This document shows, piece after piece, positions 1 through 6,625 of a stretch of 64,000 nt of DNA (positions within the stretch are counted from its first letter, which is position 1; each line of letters opens with the position of its first letter). A program made the translations under genes and the position numbers. Below the pieces are notes generated by a model. The model had not been told where the DNA came from. It did no database searches and saw only the letters and a list, made by a program, of their open reading frames with translations. Origin of the DNA: Halothermothrix sp. (GTDB lineage Bacteria; Bacillota; Halanaerobiia; DY22613); the NCBI GenBank assembly GCA_016841825.1, contig JAENYK010000005.1:248001-312000 (forward strand), read 5' to 3'.

Positions 1-264
1 ACGGTTAGCGGAATCTGCTCCATAGGTATTTATCTCCTTTTTCAACTTTATGTCCTTTGAACATATTTGATATAATTGAACATTACCTTCTGTATTGCCT
101 AAACCCCGACGAATTCTCATTATCAGCTCTTCACGTCGATTGTGATTAATCTCCCCAAAAAAAGCACTGTATTGAATTCTTCGCAAAGAGTAATCTTTAC
201 AGAGTTCAGCAATTTGATTGCGAACTTTGTCTTCTACAATATCATAAATAAGAAGAGTGTACAT
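1..264 (-). CDS. cas2: CRISPR-associated protein Cas2 (3' end cut by window edge)
   Basis: An open frame of 88 codons runs from ATG at 264 to the window edge with no stop. The protein starts MYTLLIYDIVEDKVR and continues with RRIQYSAFFGEI, the Cas2 ferredoxin-like fold with its first-strand Asp (YDI) and the R-x-Q-x-S-x-F strand. Cas2 proteins are usually about 87-100 residues, so only a few residues should be missing. Cas2 bridges two Cas1 dimers in the spacer-integration complex. The start lies 4 nt after the cas1 stop, so the two genes are co-transcribed. The identification is firm; the family does not indicate the effector type. Confidence 0.93.
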   Translation of the reverse strand, partial: MYTLLIYDIVEDKVRNQIAELCKDYSLRRIQYSAFFGEINHNRREELIMRIRRGLGNTEGNVQLYQICSKDIKLKKEINTYGADSANR

Positions 265-268
265 AATG

Positions 269-1288
269 CTACCAACCAGAGATAAATGGTTGATATTCAC
301 CTTCTTCCCGTAGAGTTACTGCCAGATGACGAGCCTGTTTTTGTAGTATATTCTTCAGCTTGTATTTGTGACCATCATATTTCTCTGTAGAATCCAATCT
401 ATCATGGATTCTGTCTGCAATGATTTTCCGGGTATTTATACTCAAACCTTCCTCATCCAACTCAAATTTGATTCCTTTATTGAGAGAAGAAAGTATAGTT
501 CTATCAACAATTGATTGCCGAAACTCTTCGATAAAATCCAGAACCAGCGACGGCTTACCGGAACGGTCAACGTGGATAAAACCGGCAAATGGATCTAACC
601 CTGCTCTAATCAAAGCTCCCCAGACCTTAGTGTAGAGAATGCCATATCCATAGTTTAAAAGTGAATTTACTAAATCCGTTGCTCCACGAGTCTTCCTGTT
701 AAAAAATTCTATCTCTGACGGAAGCAGTTTTCCAAATATTGACCAATAATGCTTAGAACCTAACCCCTCATAAGCCATTAAACTACTCCTGATCTCATCT
801 ATCTTAGAATTCGGAAGACTGAGGATTTGATTTATGCATTTATCAATATCCGCGATAACTGTTAATGCATCATTATATAAGCCCCTATCCTTACTCTTTC
901 GATATTTTGAAAAATATTTGAGCAATACTTGTTGATTTGAAAGTTTTCCTATGGAAAATGCTTTAGCTAGTTTAACACTTCGCCAATCATTATAAGCTAA
1001 AAGCTGGGCTCGCCTGGTTTTAACCGTTCCCGTCAGGTTAGGACCCATCAAGTTGGCATACGGTTCACCGTTACGTAATAAAAAATTAATTGGAATTCCT
1101 CTCTGACAGCATTCCCAGATTAAATCTGTACTGATCGATACTCCTGCCGATAAAATGGAGATCTCTGCAAGGTCATAAAATGGTACTTCATTAATGACCT
1201 GCTTTTTGTCTTTGATGATCAATCGCTCACGCTTTTTACGTAGGGAAACACCATAATCCTCAATGACCATCTCAACTTTGCTACTCAT
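269..1288 (-). CDS. cas1: CRISPR-associated endonuclease/integrase Cas1
   Basis: Cas1 is the integrase that inserts new spacers at the leader-repeat junction. The N-terminal beta domain (MVIEDYGVSLRKKRERL) is followed by the helical catalytic domain with the three metal-ligand regions: Glu in MAYEGLGSKHYW, His in GFIHVDRSGKPSL and the acidic LDFIEEFR. The protein has 339 residues, the usual size. I chose ATG at 1288: it has GAAGAGGTGAGG directly upstream, whereas a GTG at 1297 would fall inside that ribosome site. It precedes cas2 by 4 nt and lies just beyond the leader copy that carries a single eroded repeat. The sequence resembles Cas1 found with type III and some type I loci, but no effector genes are in view, so the subtype stays open. 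Confidence 0.95.
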   Translation of the reverse strand: MSSKVEMVIEDYGVSLRKKRERLIIKDKKQVINEVPFYDLAEISILSAGVSISTDLIWECCQRGIPINFLLRNGEPYANLMGPNLTGTVKTRRAQLLAYNDWRSVKLAKAFSIGKLSNQQVLLKYFSKYRKSKDRGLYNDALTVIADIDKCINQILSLPNSKIDEIRSSLMAYEGLGSKHYWSIFGKLLPSEIEFFNRKTRGATDLVNSLLNYGYGILYTKVWGALIRAGLDPFAGFIHVDRSGKPSLVLDFIEEFRQSIVDRTILSSLNKGIKFELDEEGLSINTRKIIADRIHDRLDSTEKYDGHKYKLKNILQKQARHLAVTLREEGEYQPFISGW

Positions 1289-1402
1289 TGTCCTCACCTC
1301 TTCACAAAGATTATAGAATAATTGTTTACAGAAAATTAGATATTTAAACCTCCAAAATCGAAAAACCTGACCAAGCTAGCTGTCAGGTTAATAAATTTAA
1401 GG

Positions 1403-1439
1403 TTTTTCGTCTCCTACATAGCGGAGCTATCATTGTAAC
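1403..1439 (-). repeat. Single eroded CRISPR repeat next to leader copy 0
   Basis: One copy of the 37-nt repeat abuts leader copy 0. Its leader-side 29 nt match the consensus. The leader-far end is eroded: plus-strand TTTTTCGT replaces GTTTCAGT. No second repeat or spacer follows before cas1. It is either an array that lost its spacers or a leader that never gained any. Confidence 0.85.
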
Positions 1440-1803
1440 CGCAAAATCTTCTCTCAACAAATGGTGTCAATACGTCACCTTGCAAACTAATTTTCCCCAT
1501 AAACTCCTCTCCTTTTTCGCAAATCTCTTTTTCACTAAAAAAGCAGGGGTATTTGCAATTCCGATCTAATATCCTTCAGCACAACTACACCTCATATTAA
1601 GCCATCTACACAGATTAACTCCCAATTTCCCACGTATCATCTTCCTGGTACTCCTGGATTGCTCCTTATTCCCAATCAGTAGCTTTCACCATCTAATATC
1701 TTCCATCCAAAATCCATTAAAATCAGCGATTTGCGAATAACAGTATTCTAACCCTCCTAGCATATATTCTTCACTATTCGCCTCCAATCCTCCCTCCAAC
1801 CCA
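1440..1803 (-). promoter_or_regulatory. CRISPR leader, copy 0
   Basis: On the minus strand this 364-nt segment lies between a cas6 3' end and a CRISPR repeat, the place of a leader. It reads as identical to three other copies (2636-2999, 3683-4046, 4804-5167). It contains the perfect inverted pair TTCGCAAATC (1516-1525) and GATTTGCGAA (1728-1737), and TTGACA about 26 nt before the repeat. Leader function is inferred from position and conservation. Confidence 0.75.
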
Positions 1804-2066
1804 CTACTTCCAACTTAACCCATATTCTCCCAGACCAAAAACACACCCTTTTCCCACATGAGTAAACTGACCCAGAATCAGATAAGGCAAAAACTCTTCC
1901 AGATCTCCCTGGTAATGAGCCAGACCTTTGAAAACCAATAATCGAGAGTTTTGCTTGTTGTCTGTTAGAATATCGTGAACATTTTTGCCAAGATGTTTGA
2001 TCATTTTTCAGCTTAATACCTATAAATCTATCAATCAACTCCTAGTAATTAATCCAATCTATAGTC
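1804..2066 (-). pseudogene. cas6 3'-end fragment, copy 0 (frameshifted)
   Basis: This fragment is homologous to the last ~85 codons of cas6 (5168-6130). It keeps the glycine-rich end HVGKGCVFGLGEY and the same stop. One extra base in the Gly-Phe region (GGTTTTC here, GGGTTC in cas6) shifts the frame, so no single frame covers the fragment. Homology stops near 2066 and a 2-nt deletion lies near the break. From the stop back to about 1932 it is identical to cas6; beyond that it has diverged. A decayed duplication remnant with no start codon. Confidence 0.85.
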
Positions 2067-2099
2067 AATGAAGATACAATAAAAGTTCTCGAATTAGAT

Positions 2100-2150
2100 T
2101 ATCCTTGTAACGAAAAAAACGCACAAAAAAGTACGGATATGTCTGCACTG
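2100..2150 (-). repeat. Fossil half repeat and terminal spacer, array 1
   Basis: On the minus strand a 39-nt segment (2112-2150) follows the last full repeat of array 1. It is followed by GTTACAAGGATA, which matches the first 12 nt of the repeat at 11 positions before similarity ends. The same 39-nt segment with 1-3 changes occurs at the matching place of arrays 2 and 3. It is read as an ancestral last spacer plus a decayed terminal repeat. Confidence 0.65.
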
Positions 2151-2635
2151 ATTTCAGTCTCCTACATAGCGGAGCTATCATTGTAACGTAAGGAACATGG
2201 GTAAACCCGAAAAAGTTCGCTACAGGTTTCAGTCTCCTACATAGCGGAGCTATCATTGTAACGTGCATAGTTTTGCACCCGTTGCACAAAGATTTTGCAT
2301 TGTTTCAGTCTCCTACATAGCGGAGCTATCATTGTAACTTGCAAGGTCAAACTGGTGTTGGGCCATCCATACTCTGGTTTCAGTCTCCTACATAGCGGAG
2401 CTATCATTGTAACTTATTTTTCTTGACTTTTTGTTTATTTTAGTTTACAATGTTTCAGTCTCCTACATAGCGGAGCTATCATTGTAACCGGTTGCAGACA
2501 CCGATGGAATTCATGCGGCTATAACGTTTCAGTCTCCTACATAGCGGAGCTATCATTGTAACAAAAATATCTCGAACTGAGGTCTGAGAAGTATCCAGGT
2601 TTCAGTCTCCTACATAGCGGAGCTATCATTGTAAC
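2151..2635 (-). CRISPR. CRISPR array 1: 7 repeats, 6 spacers
   Basis: The 37-nt repeats start at 2151, 2226, 2302, 2377, 2452, 2526 and 2599. The spacers are 36-39 nt. On the minus strand, the likely transcribed one, the repeat begins GTTACAATGATAG and ends GGAGACTGAAAC, the GAAAC end typical of repeats cut by Cas6. Its middle holds a short palindrome around AGCTCCGCTA. The leader (copy 1) is at the high-coordinate side. The last repeat ends in T (AAAT) while the other six end in C. All six spacers differ and none recurs in the other arrays. Confidence 0.98.
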
Positions 2636-2999
2636 CGCAAAATCTTCTCTCAACAAATGGTGTCAATACGTCACCTTGCAAACTAATTTTCCCCATAAAC
2701 TCCTCTCCTTTTTCGCAAATCTCTTTTTCACTAAAAAAGCAGGGGTATTTGCAATTCCGATCTAATATCCTTCAGCACAACTACACCTCATATTAAGCCA
2801 TCTACACAGATTAACTCCCAATTTCCCACGTATCATCTTCCTGGTACTCCTGGATTGCTCCTTATTCCCAATCAGTAGCTTTCACCATCTAATATCTTCC
2901 ATCCAAAATCCATTAAAATCAGCGATTTGCGAATAACAGTATTCTAACCCTCCTAGCATATATTCTTCACTATTCGCCTCCAATCCTCCCTCCAACCCA
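2636..2999 (-). promoter_or_regulatory. CRISPR leader, copy 1
   Basis: This segment reads as base-for-base the same as leader copies 0, 2 and 3 and abuts the first repeat of array 1 at 2635. It should hold the transcription start for array 1 and the sequences that guide Cas1-Cas2. Confidence 0.78.
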
Positions 3000-3262
3000 C
3001 TACTTCCAACTTAACCCATATTCTCCCAGACCAAAAACACACCCTTTTCCCACATGAGTAAACTGACCCAGAATCAGATAAGGCAAAAACTCTTCCAGAT
3101 CTCCCTGGTAATGAGCCAGACCTTTGAAAACCAATAATCAAGAGTTTTGCTTGTTGTCTGTTAGAATATCGTTAACATTTTTGCCAGGATGTTTGATCAT
3201 TTTTCAGCTTAATATCTATAAATCTATCAATCAACTCCTAGTAATTAATCCAATCTATAGTC
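3000..3262 (-). pseudogene. cas6 3'-end fragment, copy 1 (frameshifted)
   Basis: A second copy of the last ~85 cas6 codons, with the same stop and the same 1-nt frameshift as copy 0. It shares most of copy 0's differences from cas6 (for example TCTATAAATCTATCAATC in place of the cas6 sequence) but has private changes such as ATCA for ATCG. Copies 0 and 1 therefore form an older lineage than copy 2. Confidence 0.85.
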
Positions 3263-3294
3263 AATGAAGGTACAATAACAGTTCTCGAATTAGA

Positions 3295-3346
3295 TTATCC
3301 TTGTAACGAAAGAAACGCACAAAAAAGTACAGATATGTCTGCACTG
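3295..3346 (-). repeat. Fossil half repeat and terminal spacer, array 2
   Basis: The 39-nt segment 3308-3346 plus the adjoining half repeat (GTTACAAGGATA on the minus strand) match the segments ending arrays 1 and 3. The changes are single bases around the ACGGAT/ACAGAT/ATGGAT position and in the A-rich part. Confidence 0.65.
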
Positions 3347-3682
3347 ATTTCAGGCTCCTACATAGCGGAGCTATCATTGTAACTGTGTGTCACAGCGAAG
3401 AGGACGAGGGCTTCATTTTTGAATTTCAGTCTCCTACATAGCGGAGCTATCATTGTAACTTATAGCAAATCAAAAGTGCAGTCATCAAATAACTACATTT
3501 CAGTCTCCTACATAGCGGAGCTATCATTGTAACATTTTCAAGGCGAAATACGAAGAACCTGTTTCTGCTGGATTTCAGTCTCCTACATAGCGGAGCTATC
3601 ATTGTAACTAGAAAAAATAAATAGCAAAACCCTGCAAAAATTCAGATTTCAGTCTCCTACATAGCGGAGCTATCATTGTAAC
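3347..3682 (-). CRISPR. CRISPR array 2: 5 repeats, 4 spacers
   Basis: Repeats start at 3347, 3423, 3497, 3572 and 3646, with spacers of 37-39 nt. All five repeats carry A at the first plus-strand position, so each minus-strand repeat ends GAAAT instead of the GAAAC of arrays 1 and 3. The leader-far repeat (3347) has one more change (CAGGCTCC for CAGTCTCC), as expected for the oldest repeat. Leader copy 2 abuts the array at 3683. Confidence 0.98.
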
Positions 3683-4046
3683 CGCAAAATCTTCTCTCAA
3701 CAAATGGTGTCAATACGTCACCTTGCAAACTAATTTTCCCCATAAACTCCTCTCCTTTTTCGCAAATCTCTTTTTCACTAAAAAAGCAGGGGTATTTGCA
3801 ATTCCGATCTAATATCCTTCAGCACAACTACACCTCATATTAAGCCATCTACACAGATTAACTCCCAATTTCCCACGTATCATCTTCCTGGTACTCCTGG
3901 ATTGCTCCTTATTCCCAATCAGTAGCTTTCACCATCTAATATCTTCCATCCAAAATCCATTAAAATCAGCGATTTGCGAATAACAGTATTCTAACCCTCC
4001 TAGCATATATTCTTCACTATTCGCCTCCAATCCTCCCTCCAACCCA
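3683..4046 (-). promoter_or_regulatory. CRISPR leader, copy 2
   Basis: The third identical leader copy, between cas6 fragment 2 and array 2. Role inferred from position next to the newest repeat. Confidence 0.78.
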
Positions 4047-4308
4047 CTACTTCCAACTTAACCCATATTCTCCCAGACCAAAAACACACCCTTTTCCCAC
4101 ATGAGTAAACTGACCCAGAATCAGATAAGGCAAAAACTCTTCCAGATCTCCCTGGTAATGAGCCAGACCTTTGAACCCACTAATCGAGAGTTTTGCTTGT
4201 TGTCTGTTAGAATATCGTGAACATTTTTGCCAGGATGTTTGATCATTTTTCAGCTTAACTCCCATAGATCTGTCGATCAACTCCGAGTAATTAATCCAAT
4301 CTATAGTC
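4047..4308 (-). pseudogene. cas6 3'-end fragment, copy 2 (open frame kept)
   Basis: This copy is identical to cas6 from the stop back to the AATTAA near 4293 and lacks the frameshift of copies 0 and 1. The C-terminal RAMP half (NYSELIDRSMGVKLKND through FGLGEYGLSWK) is still open. The open frame can be entered only at a TTG at 4310 with no ribosome site, or at an internal ATG. Translation is therefore doubtful. It is the most recent duplicate. Confidence 0.8.
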
Positions 4309-4340
4309 AATGAAGGTACAATAACAGTTCTCGAATTAGA

Positions 4341-4392
4341 TTATCCTTGTAACGAAAGAAACGCACAAAAAAGTATGGATATGTCTGCACTG
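4341..4392 (-). repeat. Fossil half repeat and terminal spacer, array 3
   Basis: The 39-nt segment 4354-4392 and the half repeat before it match those closing arrays 1 and 2. The copy here reads ATGGAT where the others read ACGGAT or ACAGAT. Confidence 0.65.
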
Positions 4393-4803
4393 ATTTCAGT
4401 CTCCTACATAGCGGAGCTATCATTGTAACAGAGTGATATGCTTTTTGGGAAAGTCAGAGCATTTGCTCGGGTTTCAGTCTCCTACATAGCGGAGCTATCA
4501 TTGTAACATCGGCAGCGAAAGAAGTCTCTAATAACGGTGGCGGTTTCAGTCTCCTACATAGCGGAGCTATCATTGTAACCACATAAAAAAGTCAATTTTT
4601 CTCTAGCATGGCAACGTTTCAGTCTCCTACATAGCGGAGCTATCATTGTAACGTGGAAGAAATAGAAAAGGGCGAAATAAAGCCCTATAGAATGTTTCAG
4701 TCTCCTACATAGCGGAGCTATCATTGTAACTGATCAAATTAATCGAGTCAAAGTCTTTGGTGATAAGTTTCAGTCTCCTACATAGCGGAGCTATCATTGT
4801 AAC
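4393..4803 (-). CRISPR. CRISPR array 3: 6 repeats, 5 spacers
   Basis: Repeats start at 4393, 4471, 4543, 4616, 4694 and 4767. Spacers are 35-41 nt, a wider spread than in the other arrays. The five leader-near repeats end GAAAC on the minus strand and the last one ends GAAAT, as in array 1. This array is nearest to the intact cas6. Leader copy 3 abuts it at 4804. Confidence 0.98.
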
Positions 4804-5167
4804 CGCAAAATCTTCTCTCAACAAATGGTGTCAATACGTCACCTTGCAAACTAATTTTCCCCATAAACTCCTCTCCTTTTTCGCAAATCTCTTTTTCACT
4901 AAAAAAGCAGGGGTATTTGCAATTCCGATCTAATATCCTTCAGCACAACTACACCTCATATTAAGCCATCTACACAGATTAACTCCCAATTTCCCACGTA
5001 TCATCTTCCTGGTACTCCTGGATTGCTCCTTATTCCCAATCAGTAGCTTTCACCATCTAATATCTTCCATCCAAAATCCATTAAAATCAGCGATTTGCGA
5101 ATAACAGTATTCTAACCCTCCTAGCATATATTCTTCACTATTCGCCTCCAATCCTCCCTCCAACCCA
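4804..5167 (-). promoter_or_regulatory. CRISPR leader, copy 3 (next to intact cas6)
   Basis: The 364 nt between the cas6 stop (5168) and the first repeat of array 3. It is the copy in the presumed ancestral setting: intact cas6, leader, array. It reads as identical to the other three copies. Confidence 0.8.
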
Positions 5168-6130
5168 CTACTTCCAACTTAACCCATATTCTCCCAGACC
5201 AAAAACACACCCTTTTCCCACATGAGTAAACTGACCCAGAATCAGATAAGGCAAAAACTCTTCCAGATCTCCCTGGTAATGAGCCAGACCTTTGAACCCA
5301 CTAATCGAGAGTTTTGCTTGTTGTCTGTTAGAATATCGTGAACATTTTTGCCAGGATGTTTGATCATTTTTCAGCTTAACTCCCATAGATCTGTCGATCA
5401 ACTCCGAGTAATTAACATCCAATCTATAGTCACAATGGAAATACGACAGCATTCCCAGACGTCGTAAGATATTTCGAAAAACAAGATGGAACTCTGGAAT
5501 GTTAGCATATTTATCAGCATACTTTATCTTGGTCATAGTTTTATACTCTATAGTCAACTCAAGTACAAGTGGTTCCATATGCTGAAGGTACTTTACAAAA
5601 TCAACCATAACTTTCTCTGAGTGATACAGCTTATCCTCATCGTTATAGATCTCCAGTTTATCACCATTAAGGGAATCAATGCTGGTTACTGACTTAAGTT
5701 CAAACCTACCTCTGCCCTTACCGATTCCCGCCTTACCCAGTTCTTCAAAGGTTAGGACAAAGTAAGGCAGATAATTTATCCCCTTCCCAATCACCATCAG
5801 GTTAAAGATCAGTGAATCACCGGCATTATAGTGTTCCCGTTCATCAGCTGGAGGTCGAACAATAAATGGCCGGGGAATATTATTAAACTTGGACATATAC
5901 TCTGAATTCGGGTCAGGAGTAGTTTCAAAGACGTAGACATAGGGACAACTCTCTCGCAGTAAACACTCCTGACAGGGTTTATTATTATATCGACAGGCAA
6001 TTTTTTTAAAGACCGATCCGAATCCTCCACGAATTGTTGAACCCTTATATCTTGGTAATTGAAGGTCTTCAACAGCAACCAGTTCAAATTGTAGATTACA
6101 TACCTTAAACCTTTTCAGTAACTCTCTCAT
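5168..6130 (-). CDS. cas6: CRISPR pre-crRNA endoribonuclease Cas6
   Basis: Cas6 cuts the CRISPR transcript within each repeat and leaves an 8-nt 5' tag. The 320-residue protein has the PF10040-type layout. The N-terminal RAMP domain contains LPRYKGSTIRGGFGSVFKK and a cysteine cluster (C46, C53, C56, C62) typical of this subfamily. It is followed by GKGINYLPYFVLTFEELG and GIGKGRGRFEL, and the C-terminal RAMP domain ends in the glycine-rich loop HVGKGCVFGLGEY (residues 303-315). The stop is followed directly by leader copy 3 and array 3. Its last ~83 codons are repeated three times downstream. Upstream is a 495-nt gene-free stretch. Cas6 of this kind accompanies type III and several type I systems. 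Confidence 0.93.
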   Translation of the reverse strand: MRELLKRFKVCNLQFELVAVEDLQLPRYKGSTIRGGFGSVFKKIACRYNNKPCQECLLRESCPYVYVFETTPDPNSEYMSKFNNIPRPFIVRPPADEREHYNAGDSLIFNLMVIGKGINYLPYFVLTFEELGKAGIGKGRGRFELKSVTSIDSLNGDKLEIYNDEDKLYHSEKVMVDFVKYLQHMEPLVLELTIEYKTMTKIKYADKYANIPEFHLVFRNILRRLGMLSYFHCDYRLDVNYSELIDRSMGVKLKNDQTSWQKCSRYSNRQQAKLSISGFKGLAHYQGDLEEFLPYLILGQFTHVGKGCVFGLGEYGLSWK

Positions 6131-6446
6131 TCAATATCCTCCCATCCAATTTCCAAAATCAGATCTAACTCAATACCAGAATTAACTCAAGATGATCCGA
6201 GTCAGTAATTATATAACTCCAAACCTGATCTATCAATTAACCTCCACAACAGTGAGTACTGAACAGATTAACTTAAACATCCAATCAGCCAAAACCCTCT
6301 CAATCACTCTTCGGTCATTGAACAGGTTGCGCAACATCCTATTATTAGATCCAGTAAAAGCTGTGATCAATAAATAATTACACTAATCCTTAAAGTATAC
6401 ATTCTTCAATTTTATAGATTATCCTTCCCAATTTCCTTCTGTCGTA

Positions 6447-6486
6447 AGTTAACGATCTGGGAGAAAGCTCTCCCAGATCGTTAACT
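6447..6486. repeat. Perfect 18-bp hairpin, 4-nt loop
   Basis: The stem AGTTAACGATCTGGGAGA (6447-6464) pairs exactly with 6469-6486 around the loop AAGC. Neither side has a T run, so it is not a standard intrinsic terminator. It may act as a bidirectional barrier, an RNA element or a protein site. Confidence 0.7.
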
Positions 6487-6564
6487 CAAGCTATTATCCA
6501 TCTTCCAGTGGCTCAGCTTAATTCAAATTTTAATTCCAATCATCAACTATCTCTCAATCCTCCA

Positions 6565-6610
6565 CAAAAAAAGTCCATCAAATTCATCAATCGACAAACT
6601 CAATGGACTT
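6565..6610 (-). terminator. Intrinsic terminator after pdxA2
   Basis: On the minus strand AAGTCCAT pairs with ATGGACTT across a long loop and runs into a T tract. It lies 16 nt after the pdxA2 stop and closes the operon. Confidence 0.7.
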
Positions 6611-6625
6611 AATCCAGATTATCTA

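Larger units (their letters stand above)
6131..6625. other. Gene-free stretch between pdxA2 and cas6
   Basis: No convincing gene is visible. The open frame at 6192-6377 (+) has no ribosome site and no recognisable family. The stretch holds a perfect 18-bp hairpin (6447-6486) and the terminator of the sugar-acid operon (6565-6610). The promoter for cas6 should be here. TATACT on the minus strand near 6400 is a possible -10, but I see no good -35. Confidence 0.5.

Noticed and set aside
1757-2038. 93-codon frame in the leader/cas6 fragment region, also seen at 2953-3141
   Set aside because: It joins the cas6 fragment to the wrong frame after the frameshift and reads into the leader. No ribosome site; treated as part of the pseudogene.
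2065-2289. Open frame of 74 codons across array 1
   Set aside because: It runs through CRISPR repeats (repeated TMIAPLCRRL) and is a by-product of the repeat having no stop in that frame.
1-6130. Naming the CRISPR locus as type III
   Set aside because: cas1, cas2, a PF10040-type cas6 and a GAAAC repeat fit type III, but also type I-A, I-B and I-D. No effector gene is in view.
6192-6377. 61-codon plus-strand frame upstream of cas6
   Set aside because: No ribosome site and no recognisable family; the AT-rich composition explains an open frame of this size.
6447-6486. Calling the 18-bp hairpin a terminator
   Set aside because: There is no T run on either strand after the stem, and the operon has a proper terminator 80 nt away.
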